DNA from: Actinomycetota bacterium
GTDB taxonomy: Bacteria > Actinomycetota > Actinomycetes > S36-B12 > CAIYMF01
NCBI GenBank assembly: GCA_009697815.1
Contig: WLRQ01000008.1
Span: forward strand, 1-64,000
Length of the DNA stretch: 64,000 bases
Direction of reading: 5' to 3'
Shown: one piece after another, positions 19,288 to 28,176 of the stretch
Layout: each line of letters starts with the position of its first letter
How positions within the stretch are numbered: the stretch's first letter is position 1
Notes under the pieces: generated by a model
Told to the model about the DNA's origin: nothing
Database searches by the model: none
Seen by the model: only the letters and a program-made list of their open reading frames with translations
Position numbers and translations under genes: made by a program

Positions 19288-20211
19288 GTGCTTGCGTCCG
19301 TCACCGTCCGCGCCCCCGCGAAGGTCAACCTCTCGCTCGGCGTCGGTTCACTGCGCCCGGACGGATATCACGGGCTCGCCACGGTGTTCCATGCCGTCGG
19401 CCTCTACGACGACCTCGTCGCCACACCGATGCCCGAGGGGTCGGGTCTGCAGCTCCATGTCGAGGGCGAGGGCGCCAAGCTCGTCCCGCTCGACGACACC
19501 AACCTGGCCTCGCGCGCTGTCCATGCTCTGGTGCCGCACGGCGCCTCTCGGGATGTCTCGCTGACCATCCGCAAGGGCATCCCCGTGGCCGGGGGTATGG
19601 CCGGGGGCAGCGCCGACGCCGCCGCCACCCTCGTCGCACTCGATTCACTGTTCGATCTCGGGCTCTCGCGCGAGGATCTGATGGAGATCGGTGCGGGGCT
19701 CGGCAGCGATGTCCCCTTCTCCCTCCACGGTGGCACTGCGGTCGGGTCGGACCGCGGCACGGAGCTCACCACTGCGCTTGTGCGCGGCAGCTACCACTGG
19801 GTGATTGTGTTCGCCGAGGGCGGTCTTTCGACGCCGAACGTCTACCGCGAATGCGATCGCCTCCGCGGGGGCGATCAGGTCGCCGACCCCGTGGTGCCTG
19901 ATCAGGTGATGTCTGCTCTGCGTGCAGGCGATCCCGTGGCGCTCGGTCGTGCCCTGCACAACGACCTCCAGCCGGCGGCGCTCTCACTGCGCCCCCAACT
20001 TGCTCATGTTCTCCGTGCGGGCGAGGAATACGGCGCCCTTGGAGGCATGGTGTCCGGGAGCGGCCCCACCTGCGCCTTCCTCGCGCGCGATGACGAGCAC
20101 GCCCTCGACCTCGCGGTCGCATTCACAGCATCGGGCGTGTGCCGCACGGTGAAACGCGCGTCCGGCCCCGTCCAAGGCGCACGCGTCGTAGACCAAAGGA
20201 TCTCGCACTGA
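19288..20211 (+). CDS. ispE: 4-diphosphocytidyl-2-C-methyl-D-erythritol kinase
   Basis: RAPAKVNLSLGVGSLRPDGYHGLATVFHAVGLYDDL...KGIPVAGGMAGGSADAAATLVALD...GMVSGSGPTCAFL. Confidence 0.94.
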   Translation: MLASVTVRAPAKVNLSLGVGSLRPDGYHGLATVFHAVGLYDDLVATPMPEGSGLQLHVEGEGAKLVPLDDTNLASRAVHALVPHGASRDVSLTIRKGIPVAGGMAGGSADAAATLVALDSLFDLGLSREDLMEIGAGLGSDVPFSLHGGTAVGSDRGTELTTALVRGSYHWVIVFAEGGLSTPNVYRECDRLRGGDQVADPVVPDQVMSALRAGDPVALGRALHNDLQPAALSLRPQLAHVLRAGEEYGALGGMVSGSGPTCAFLARDDEHALDLAVAFTASGVCRTVKRASGPVQGARVVDQRISH

Positions 20212-22037
20212 TGGCACCGGTTACCTTCGTCGCACTAGAGAACGTCGGCAAGTCTCTCGGCACCCGAACTCTGCTCTCCGGCGTCACTGTCGGCGTCACC
20301 GAGGGATCGCGGATCGGAATCGTCGGCCGCAACGGCGGTGGCAAGACAACTCTCGTGCGCGTGCTCGTCGGTGCCGAGCCCGTTGACTCCGGGCGTGTGA
20401 TCCGACTCGGCGGCATCACCGTTGGGCTCCTGGCCCAGGCTGACGACCTCGACCCCGCCATGTCGCTGCGCGAGGTCGTCGTCGGCCATCGCCCCGATCA
20501 CGAGTGGGCAGGCGACGCTCGGGTGCGAGATGTCCTGGACGGTCTGCTCGGTGGGGTAGCGGCGGCGGCGTACCCCGAGGGTCTCGACACCCGGGTTGCG
20601 ACGATGTCCGGCGGTGAGCGACGGCGTGCTGCGCTGGCGCGGCTTCTCGTCGACGACTACGACCTCCTCGTGCTCGACGAACCCACCAACCATCTCGACG
20701 TCGAGGCCGTGTCCTGGCTCGCCGCACATCTCGCTCCGCGTCGTGGCGCGCTCGTCGCTGTCACCCACGACCGTTGGTTCCTCGACGCCCTCGCCACCGA
20801 GACGTGGGAGGTCATCGACGGCTCGGTGCACCGCTACGACGGCGGCTATGCGGCATTCATCCTCGCCAAGGCCGAACGGTCTCGCCAGGCGGCCTCGAGT
20901 GAGGAGCGCCGTCAGAACCTGCTACGCAAGGAGCTTGCGTGGTTGCGTCGTGGCGCGCCTGCTCGTACCACCAAGCCCAAGTTCCGTATTGACGCGGCCA
21001 ATGAGCTCATCGCGGACGAGCCGCCTCCGCGCGATCGACTCGCTCTCGAGAAGTTCGCCACGGCCCGGCTCGGCAAGCAGGTCTACGACCTCGAGGACGT
21101 CACCCTGGCGCCCGCACCGGGCGTCGATCCCGTCATCGTCGACCAGACCTGGCGGCTCGGCCCCGGCGACCGCATCGGCCTCCTCGGCCCTAACGGAGCC
21201 GGCAAGACCACCGTGCTTCGACTGCTCAACGCCGCCCACGACGGGGTGCTTGACACCGCTGCGGCCCCCGATCTCCGCGCCGGCACGATCAAGATCGGCC
21301 AGACGGTTTCGGTGGCCCACCTGTCCCAGACTCTCCTCGACTTCGATCCCGAGGATCGCGTGCTGGCCTCGCTGCAGCGCGAGAAGCAGTACATCGACGT
21401 CGGCAAGGGCCGAACCCTGACGGCCCAGCAGCTGCTCGAGAGCTTCGGCTTTACCGGCGACAAGCTCTTCACCCGCCTCGGGGACCTCTCCGGTGGCGAG
21501 CAGCGCCGGCTCCAGCTCATGAGGCTGTTGGTGGGTGGGCCCAATGTCCTTCTGCTCGACGAACCGACGAACGATCTCGACGTCGAGATGCTGACGGTTC
21601 TCGAAGATCTCCTCGACACCTGGCCGGGCACGCTTGTCGTGGTCAGTCACGACCGGTACTTCCTCGAGCGCACCACCGACATGCTCTACGCGCTGATCGG
21701 CGACGGCACCTTGCGCCATCTGCCCCGCGGGGTCGATGAGTACCTCGAGCGTCGCCACGCGATGCCGGGGCCGAGCTCTTCTGCACCGCGCAGCTCGGGC
21801 AGTTCGTCCGCGAAAGCCGGCGTGGGTGATGCGCGTGCCGCGCGCAAGGAGCTCACGAAGATCGAGAAGCGCACCCAGAAACTTGTCGCCGAGCAGGAGA
21901 GGCTTCATGCCGCCCTTGCCGACGCGGCCACCGACCACGAACTCGTCCTCGGTCTCGATGCGGAGCTGCGCGCGGTTCTCGCCGAGCGCGAGCAGCTCGA
22001 GGACCGCTGGCTCGAGCTCGCGGCCGATCTCGACTGA
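20211..22037 (+). CDS. ABC-F family ATPase (Uup-like)
   Basis: ATG at 20211 overlaps ispE stop (TGATG); two Walker A (GRNGGGKTT, GPNGAGKTT), two LSGGE/MSGGE signatures, DEPTNHLD and DEPTNDLD, C-terminal coiled coil. Confidence 0.93.
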   Translation: MAPVTFVALENVGKSLGTRTLLSGVTVGVTEGSRIGIVGRNGGGKTTLVRVLVGAEPVDSGRVIRLGGITVGLLAQADDLDPAMSLREVVVGHRPDHEWAGDARVRDVLDGLLGGVAAAAYPEGLDTRVATMSGGERRRAALARLLVDDYDLLVLDEPTNHLDVEAVSWLAAHLAPRRGALVAVTHDRWFLDALATETWEVIDGSVHRYDGGYAAFILAKAERSRQAASSEERRQNLLRKELAWLRRGAPARTTKPKFRIDAANELIADEPPPRDRLALEKFATARLGKQVYDLEDVTLAPAPGVDPVIVDQTWRLGPGDRIGLLGPNGAGKTTVLRLLNAAHDGVLDTAAAPDLRAGTIKIGQTVSVAHLSQTLLDFDPEDRVLASLQREKQYIDVGKGRTLTAQQLLESFGFTGDKLFTRLGDLSGGEQRRLQLMRLLVGGPNVLLLDEPTNDLDVEMLTVLEDLLDTWPGTLVVVSHDRYFLERTTDMLYALIGDGTLRHLPRGVDEYLERRHAMPGPSSSAPRSSGSSSAKAGVGDARAARKELTKIEKRTQKLVAEQERLHAALADAATDHELVLGLDAELRAVLAEREQLEDRWLELAADLD

Positions 22038-22053
22038 GCCGAGATGTCTGGGG

Positions 22054-22578
22054 CTAGGCGACCCCGCCGGCGTTGTCGAAGGGCGAGGTGAGGCGGCGCA
22101 GTAGCTCGGCCAGCCGTCCGCGATCGGTTGCCGGGAGAGCCGAGAGGATTGCTCGTTCCTGGGCCAGGAGGTCGGTGAGAGCGTCGTCCACTCGCGTCCG
22201 TCCCAGATCGGTGAGTACCACCTGCACGCTGCGCCCGTCGTGGGGGTCGGGCACTCGTTCGACGAGTTCCTTGGTCACCAGCCTGTCGATGCGGTTGGTC
22301 ATGGTGCCGCTCGTGACGAGCGTGACTTGGAGTAGTCGCCCTGGCGAGAGGGCGTAGGGGTGCCCAGCGCGCCGCAGCGCAGCCAGGACATCGAACTCGG
22401 AGGGCTCGAGATCGTGAGCGGCAAAGGCCTCCCGACGCGCGAGATCGAGGTGGCGGGCGAGCCTGCTGACGCGCGAGAGGACCTCGAGGGGGGCGACGTC
22501 GAGGTCGGGCCTCTCCCTGCGCCAGGCCTCGACGAGCGAGTCGACCTCGTCGCCGCTGCCTGCGCTCTCCTCGGTCAT
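22054..22578 (-). CDS. MarR family transcriptional regulator
   Basis: LEPSEFDVLAALRRAGHPYALSPGRLLQVTLVTSGTMTNRIDRLVTKELVERVPDPHDGRSVQVVLTDLG. Confidence 0.9.
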   Translation of the reverse strand: MTEESAGSGDEVDSLVEAWRRERPDLDVAPLEVLSRVSRLARHLDLARREAFAAHDLEPSEFDVLAALRRAGHPYALSPGRLLQVTLVTSGTMTNRIDRLVTKELVERVPDPHDGRSVQVVLTDLGRTRVDDALTDLLAQERAILSALPATDRGRLAELLRRLTSPFDNAGGVA

Positions 22579-22627
22579 GCTCCTGAGACTAGGGCACGTT
22601 CTCTCGTCGTCAAGATATCGACGTGGG

Positions 22628-23314
22628 TCAGGTCTTCGGGCGTTCTGTCACGAGTACCGGCTTCTTCTCCAGGCCGACGATGCCGTTCCATGCCAGGTTG
22701 ACCACGTGGGCGACGACCTCGTCCTTCTTGGGCTTGCGCACGTCGAGCCACCACTGCCCGGTCAACGCCACCATCCCCACGAGCATGTTCGCGTACATGG
22801 GCGCGAACTTCGACGGGAACCCCTTGCGGTCGAACTCCTTGGCGAGTCTTTCCTCGACCTGGCTCGCGACGTCGCGCAGGAGGCTCGCGAAGTTGCCCGT
22901 GTTCTGCGCCACCGGGGAGTCGCGCACGAGGACGCGGAACCCGTCGCTGCGCTCTTCGATGTAGTCAAAGAGGGCGCGGCCCGCCTGTTCGAGCAGAGCG
23001 CGGGGGTTGTCGGCCGTGAGGGAGTCGGACACCATCCCGAGCAGGATGTTCATTTCGCGGTCGACGATGACGGCGTAGAGACCGTCCTTGCTGCCAAAGT
23101 GCTCGTAGACCACGGGTTTGGAGACGCTCGCCTTGGCCGCGATCTCCTCGATGGTGACCGCCTCGAAGCCCTTCTCGGCGAAGAGCTTGCGGGCGACGTC
23201 GACGAGTTGCTCGCGCCGCTCACGGCCACTCATCCGCACCCGCTCGGTGCGCGGCCGCCTCGCCGCGGCGGGGTCGCTCTCGAGTGCTGGCGTATCGCCG
23301 GGATCGATGGTCAC
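22628..23314 (-). CDS. TetR family transcriptional regulator
   Basis: RREQLVDVARKLFAEKGFEAVTIEEIAAKASVSKPVVYEHFGSKDGLYAVIVDREM. Confidence 0.9.
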   Translation of the reverse strand: MTIDPGDTPALESDPAAARRPRTERVRMSGRERREQLVDVARKLFAEKGFEAVTIEEIAAKASVSKPVVYEHFGSKDGLYAVIVDREMNILLGMVSDSLTADNPRALLEQAGRALFDYIEERSDGFRVLVRDSPVAQNTGNFASLLRDVASQVEERLAKEFDRKGFPSKFAPMYANMLVGMVALTGQWWLDVRKPKKDEVVAHVVNLAWNGIVGLEKKPVLVTERPKT

Positions 23315-23366
23315 CTGATCATGATGATGCCTTGACCCGCTGATCCGGGTGCCCTACCCCGAGTGT

Positions 23367-23379
23367 CACGTGTCACGTG
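23367..23379. promoter_or_regulatory. CACGTG-T-CACGTG palindrome, candidate operator
   Basis: Direct reading; about 53 bp upstream of the TetR start at 23314, in the 72-bp gap after the desaturase gene. Confidence 0.45.
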
Positions 23380-23386
23380 CGCCCGA

Positions 23387-24421
23387 TCAGGGTGTCGAGG
23401 AGTCGCGCACGGCGGTGGTCGCGAGTGATGTGTGAGTCACAAGTCGAGCTTCGAGACGATCGGACTTGGGCCAGCGGACCTCGGTGGCCCACCCGCGCCA
23501 CTCGAAGAACTCGATGAGCCTCGCGCTCGTGTCGATCTGACCCTTCAGGACTCCGTGACGTGCGCAGGTGGGATCACTGTGGTGCAGGTTGTGCCAGGAC
23601 TCCCCGCCGGACAGGATCGCGAGCCAGGCCACATTGCCCGAACGGTCGCGGGTCTTGAAGGGGTGCTTGCCCCAGACGTGGCACACCGAGTTGATCGACC
23701 ATGTCGTGTGGTGGACCAGGGCGATGCGCACGAGGGACGCCCAGAAGTAGGCGGTCACGGCTCCCATCCATGACCACGTGAGCAGGCCGCCCAGGATCGC
23801 GGGCAGAAGCAGACTCACCGCGACCCACAGGGGGAACAGGCGCGAAACGCGTACGAGGTCCTTGTCCTTGAGCAGATCCGGCGCGTACTTCTCGATGGGG
23901 GTCTGCTCGAGATCGAAGAGCCAGCCGGTGTGGGCGTAGAAGAATCCCTTGAGCAGGCCTCGCGTGGATTCGCCATAACGCCAGGGGGAGTGCGGGTCCC
24001 CGTCGGCATCGCTGAATGCGTGGTGCTTGCGGTGGTCGGCCACCCAGCGTGCGACCGGGCCCTCGATAGCAAGGCTGCCCGCAATTGCGATCGCGATCTT
24101 CAGTGGTCGGTTGGGCGTGAAGGAGCCGTGGGTGAAAGCGCGGTGGTAGCCGATGGTGATGCCATGGGCTGAGATGGCGAAGAACACGATCGACAGCGCG
24201 ACGTCGACCCAGCCGATGCCCCAACCCCACGCGAACGGCACTGCCGCGAGGACTGCGAGCAGCGGGACGGAGACGAACAGGGCGACGAGAAGCCGCTCGG
24301 TACGGGTCTGGGTCTGGCCCCCGTGGAACATGGGCGCACTCGCATCCGCCCGAGCCGCCGCGTAGGCGTGGCCGGTAAGTGCTTGCTCTTCAGCGATGTC
24401 GGCCAGGTGCGCGTGGGTCAC
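23387..24421 (-). CDS. acyl-CoA (stearoyl-CoA Delta9-type) fatty acid desaturase
   Basis: His boxes HRAFTH, HRKHHA, HNLHH. GTG at 24421 preceded by GAAGGAA is preferred to the ORF-track start 24487, which lies over palindromes. Confidence 0.9.
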   Translation of the reverse strand: MTHAHLADIAEEQALTGHAYAAARADASAPMFHGGQTQTRTERLLVALFVSVPLLAVLAAVPFAWGWGIGWVDVALSIVFFAISAHGITIGYHRAFTHGSFTPNRPLKIAIAIAGSLAIEGPVARWVADHRKHHAFSDADGDPHSPWRYGESTRGLLKGFFYAHTGWLFDLEQTPIEKYAPDLLKDKDLVRVSRLFPLWVAVSLLLPAILGGLLTWSWMGAVTAYFWASLVRIALVHHTTWSINSVCHVWGKHPFKTRDRSGNVAWLAILSGGESWHNLHHSDPTCARHGVLKGQIDTSARLIEFFEWRGWATEVRWPKSDRLEARLVTHTSLATTAVRDSSTP

Positions 24422-24448
24422 GGGGTTCCTTCGGTCGGCGACGATCAG

Positions 24449-24480
24449 GCTACGATACCGTAACCTACGCGAGCGTAGCC
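24449..24480. promoter_or_regulatory. nested palindrome in desaturase upstream region
   Basis: GGCTACGATACCGTAACCTACGCGAGCGTAGCC: outer GGCTACG/CGTAGCC, inner CTACGC-GA-GCGTAG, plus TACG-N4-CGTA. Confidence 0.6.
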
Positions 24481-24520
24481 TTGTCAATCCGGCAGTTCGT
24501 ACTGCGGGACAAGTGGCGGA

Positions 24521-26005
24521 CTACGAGTCCGGCTCGACGACCGTGTCCGACGTGCCGCGCTCCCGCAATGCCGCTGCACGCGCTTCGAGATCGTGGAAGA
24601 AGTCGCTCTCGACGATCTCTCCTAGGTCGCGTTCGACCTTCTTGTGGTCGATCACGACGCTGAGCTTGGTTAGTTGCTCACGCAGTTTGCGCTCGCGGGC
24701 AACGACTTCGGCACCCATCCGCTGGAAGGCCCGCGCGAGCGTGCCTACCTCATCGCCCCGTGCAGCCGCGTGATCGAGGGACGTCGGTTCGAAGCGATTC
24801 TCCGACAGGGCTGTCGCCGCGTGTGTGAGGTCCTGGACCGGGCGGACGATCCGGCGGCTTGCCAGGAGACCGATCCCCAAGCCCAGCAGCAGCACCACCG
24901 TTTCGAGGATGATTTGACGTGTCGCCAGGCTGGTCCCTGCCTGGGTCAATTCGGCTGCGGGTACAACCGAGACCAGGATCCAGTCGGTGGCCGACACTTT
25001 CGAGACGTCGACCGACCATGGTTCGAGGTGGCCATCCCGGAGCGCGGCGTCGGCCTGCACGTGCGCGATCGGGCCCTGCGTCTTGGGAACTGCCGCGACG
25101 GCCGCTGAAGTGAGCGACTTACCCCAGGCGGTGTCGACCAAGGAGGTCAGCGATCTGTTCTCGGGCGCGACGAGCACCTTGCCGTCCCGATCGAGCACGA
25201 AGAAGAACCCCGTGTCGCTGAAGACGATCTTGGCTAGGGTCGAGCCCAGTGATTTCTTGTCGGCCTCGAGGCGAGCGGCGGCCTCGGTCGCGATGTCGTC
25301 GAGGTAGACCCCCGTGCCGATCACCCATTTCCAAGGTGCGAAGTAGTAGATGAAGCTGATCTTGTCGGCAGGGACCGTCGCGCCCGCTCTGGTGCCCACG
25401 TAGTCGACGTAGCCCTCGCCCGGCCCGAGCGCCACTTTCGCAAAGTCCTGGAAGAACAGCTTCCCGTTCTTGTCCTTGTAGTTCCAGCAGTCGCCCCGAA
25501 AAGTCGGGTTCGGCTCGACGATCGAGACCATGGCCGGGGTGAAGGCGAAGAAGTAGTTGTCGCTTCCGTAGCGGTAGTCATAGACCAACTTCTCGCCAGC
25601 GGCATGTGCGGCCGCGTCGCTGATCTCGCCTCGTTGGGTCGACAGGCGGAGCCGGTCGAGTCCGGCGACCAGCGCCATCGTGAGGTTCTTCAACTCGATC
25701 TTGCGAGTGGCAAGTGCCTCCACGCGGTAGCGCTCGACGTCTGCGTTCGCCTGATCGACCAGAAGCCGCGTGGACTCGTGGGCGTTGGCCGTGGTCTGTC
25801 GTGAGTTGGTGGTCTCGTTCTGGCCTACCGAGACCGCGGAAAAGATGGCGGTCGCAACGGCGCTCGATGCCAAGAGCACCCCAAGGAGCATGGCAAGTCG
25901 TGCGCTGAGTGAGGCGAAACGCAGGTTCGGTAGGAGCGGGCCGCGTCCCGACGCATCAGGTGCCGCGGGAGTCCCGGTCTGGGTCGGTGGTGTGGGTGTT
26001 GTCAT
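24521..26005 (-). CDS. membrane sensor: TM - tandem Cache-like domains - TM - HAMP - short coiled-coil tail, no kinase/MA/GGDEF output
   Basis: YFFAFTPAMVSIVEPNPTFRGDCWNYKDKNGKLFFQDFAKVA...GEGYVDYVGT...APWKWVIGTGVYLDDI (Cache), IVFSDTGFFFVLDRDGKVLVAPE (second), then TM, RRIVRPVQDLTHAATALSENRFEP HAMP, tail ending at 494 aa. Confidence 0.82.
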   Translation of the reverse strand: MTTPTPPTQTGTPAAPDASGRGPLLPNLRFASLSARLAMLLGVLLASSAVATAIFSAVSVGQNETTNSRQTTANAHESTRLLVDQANADVERYRVEALATRKIELKNLTMALVAGLDRLRLSTQRGEISDAAAHAAGEKLVYDYRYGSDNYFFAFTPAMVSIVEPNPTFRGDCWNYKDKNGKLFFQDFAKVALGPGEGYVDYVGTRAGATVPADKISFIYYFAPWKWVIGTGVYLDDIATEAAARLEADKKSLGSTLAKIVFSDTGFFFVLDRDGKVLVAPENRSLTSLVDTAWGKSLTSAAVAAVPKTQGPIAHVQADAALRDGHLEPWSVDVSKVSATDWILVSVVPAAELTQAGTSLATRQIILETVVLLLGLGIGLLASRRIVRPVQDLTHAATALSENRFEPTSLDHAAARGDEVGTLARAFQRMGAEVVARERKLREQLTKLSVVIDHKKVERDLGEIVESDFFHDLEARAAALRERGTSDTVVEPDS

Positions 26006-27186
26006 GAGCCAGTGAGCCTGCGTCGAATCTCATCTGCGACGAGGCGCTGCGCGCGGCTGGCCGTTGTCAGGGTGGGGGCGAACTGCATGAATCCGTGGAA
26101 GGTGCCCGCGAAATTCACGAGTTCGGACTCGTTGCCCGCTGCCCTCAGCATGTCGGCGTAGACCGTGCCGTCATCGCGGGTCGGGTCGACGTCTGCGGTG
26201 ATGATGAGCGAGGGGGGTGCGTCTGACAGGTCGGGATTGTGGATGGGTGACGAAGTCCACTCATGGTCCGGGGCGGCGTAGTGCGCGTAGAACCACGCCA
26301 TATCGGCTGCCGACACCACGGGGCCGTCGGGGAACTGTGTGTACGTCGGTAGTGCCATCGTGGTGTCCAGCGCGGGGTAGATCAGGACCATCAGCGAGAC
26401 CCGTGCCCACCCTTCACGGTGCGCGGTGAACGCGACGGCATTCGCGAGCGCACCACCGACGGAATCCCCCATCACGGCAAGTCGCCCGGTGTCCAGACCG
26501 AGCGAACGGTGGTGCTCGATCAGCCACCTCAACGACTCGACCATGTCGTCGTACGCGGCCGGGAAAGGATCTTCCGGTGCCAGTCGGTAGCCGACACTCG
26601 CCACGGCACAGCCGGAGAGTTCGGCCATCGAATGGCACAGCGAGTCATAGGACTCGATGGATCCTGTGACGTACCCGCCGCCGTGTGCGAAAAGGACCAG
26701 GGGCAGCGGGTCGGCGCCACCGCCCTCGGGGCGGTAGATCCGCACGGAGACGCCGTGGGTGATCAGGTGGTCCTCCGCGCCCTCAAGTTCTACTGCTTGG
26801 GCATGCGGGTCCTCCGAGATGAGGTCGGCAAGAACCCCTGTGATGTCCTGGCGAACGCGTCGACGCCCTGACACCAAACTCACCCAGGATCTGTCCTCGG
26901 GGGTGGTTTCCCTGCAGCGGACGAATCCCGCGCGCTGCAGTTCTTCCATCAGTTGTTCGACGACAGCGAGGTCGAGTCGCGTTGCGGCGGCGATCACCGT
27001 GGTGGGGCTCTTCCCGAAGCGGCTCAAGTGAGCGATGATCGCGACGCTCTCGTCGTCAAGGGCCCAGGTGCCCGAGAGCATGAGGCCATCGCGCCGGGCC
27101 CCGGCCACGGTAAGGCTCGACACGTTTGTCACTCCCGCGCGGCGAAGCCGTTCGATCAGGCCGACGGATTCGGGGTCGAGGGGCAC
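26002..27186 (-). CDS. HSL-type alpha/beta hydrolase with embedded winged-helix-like segment
   Basis: GTG near 27186 (PLDPESVGLIERLRRAG...); MarR/wHTH-like DDESVAIIAHLSRFGKSPTTVIAAATRLDLAVVEQLMEELQRAGFV; then HGGGYVTGS, GDSVGG, HGFMQF catalytic motifs. 4-nt ATGA overlap with the next gene. ORF-track start 28080 runs antisense over minD and is rejected. Confidence 0.8.
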   Translation of the reverse strand: MPLDPESVGLIERLRRAGVTNVSSLTVAGARRDGLMLSGTWALDDESVAIIAHLSRFGKSPTTVIAAATRLDLAVVEQLMEELQRAGFVRCRETTPEDRSWVSLVSGRRRVRQDITGVLADLISEDPHAQAVELEGAEDHLITHGVSVRIYRPEGGGADPLPLVLFAHGGGYVTGSIESYDSLCHSMAELSGCAVASVGYRLAPEDPFPAAYDDMVESLRWLIEHHRSLGLDTGRLAVMGDSVGGALANAVAFTAHREGWARVSLMVLIYPALDTTMALPTYTQFPDGPVVSAADMAWFYAHYAAPDHEWTSSPIHNPDLSDAPPSLIITADVDPTRDDGTVYADMLRAAGNESELVNFAGTFHGFMQFAPTLTTASRAQRLVADEIRRRLTGS

Positions 27187-27285
27187 CTCCGGATGATCGC
27201 ACAGGAACTGCCTGGTGTTGAGAGCGCTGACTGGCCCACTTGCGATGCTACGGTCGCAGCCAGTGCAGCGAGCGTGGGAGGAAGT

Positions 27286-28050
27286 ATGGCCAAGACCATC
27301 TCGGTGCACTCCTTCCGCGGAGGTACTGGCAAGAGCAACGTCGTTGCCAACCTCGGTGCCCAACTCGCGGCCTCCGGCGCCCGCGTCGCTGTGATCGACA
27401 CCGATATCCAGAGCCCCGGTGTCCACGTGCTGTTCGGCCTCGACAACACCGACGGACCCACGATCAACGATTTCCTCTGGGAACGGTCCACGATCGAGGA
27501 TGTCGCGATCGATGTTGGTCACCGGGTGACGGCACATCAGGAGTTGGCCGGCGCCGGCGCACTGTTCCTCGTCCGCGGCAGTGTGGTGGCCAGTGACATC
27601 GCCCGCGTTCTTCACGAGGGCTACGACGTGGGCCGACTCAAGGACGGCTTCCGGGATCTCACCACCGAACTCAACCTCGACTACCTGCTCATCGACACCC
27701 ACCCGGGTCTCAATGAGGAAACCCTCCTGTCGATCATGATCAGTGACGTCCTGCTGCTGATCATGCGTCCTGATCGCCAGGACTTCGAGGGAACTGCGGT
27801 CACGGTCGGGGTCGCCCGGCGCCTGAAGATCCCGGACCTCCTGCTGGTGCTCAACAAGGTCCCTATGGGCGTGGATCGCGACGACCTGCGCGCCCAGCTC
27901 GACGACAGTTACGGCGCGGAGACTGTTGCCCTGCTCCCGTTGTCGGAGGATGTCGCCATCAACGCCTCGGGCGACTTGTTCTCGCTGACGACGCCCGAGC
28001 ACGAGTGGTCGGCCCAGATCCGGGCCATCGCCCATCGCATGAGGTCCTAG
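27286..28050 (+). CDS. MinD/ParA-family ATPase
   Basis: ATG at 27286 after GGGAGGAAG; MAKTISVHSFRGGTGKSNVVANLGAQLAASGARVAVIDTDIQSPGVHVLFGL...DYLLIDTHPGLNEET. Confidence 0.9.
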   Translation: MAKTISVHSFRGGTGKSNVVANLGAQLAASGARVAVIDTDIQSPGVHVLFGLDNTDGPTINDFLWERSTIEDVAIDVGHRVTAHQELAGAGALFLVRGSVVASDIARVLHEGYDVGRLKDGFRDLTTELNLDYLLIDTHPGLNEETLLSIMISDVLLLIMRPDRQDFEGTAVTVGVARRLKIPDLLLVLNKVPMGVDRDDLRAQLDDSYGAETVALLPLSEDVAINASGDLFSLTTPEHEWSAQIRAIAHRMRS

Positions 28051-28099
28051 CCGAGACGTCAGGGCCGGTGGCTCGAGCATCTAGGCTGGTGCCGCACCT

Positions 28100-28176
28100 T
28101 CCCGGGTTGCTCTGCTGGCAGGGGCGACCGCACTTTGAATGCGGGTACGACGCAGGTTCGATTCCTGCCCCGGGAG
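28100..28176 (+). tRNA. tRNA-Gln(TTG)
   Basis: TCCCGGG/CCCGGGA acceptor, CCGCA-CTTTGAA-TGCGG anticodon arm, GCAGG-TTCGATT-CCTGC T arm; directly upstream of glmU. Slightly long at 77 nt. Confidence 0.82.

Noticed and set aside
27187-28080. N-terminal ~300 aa of ORF-track entry 26002..28080 (-)
   Set aside because: This part lies antisense to the well-supported minD-like gene; the hydrolase most likely starts near 27186.
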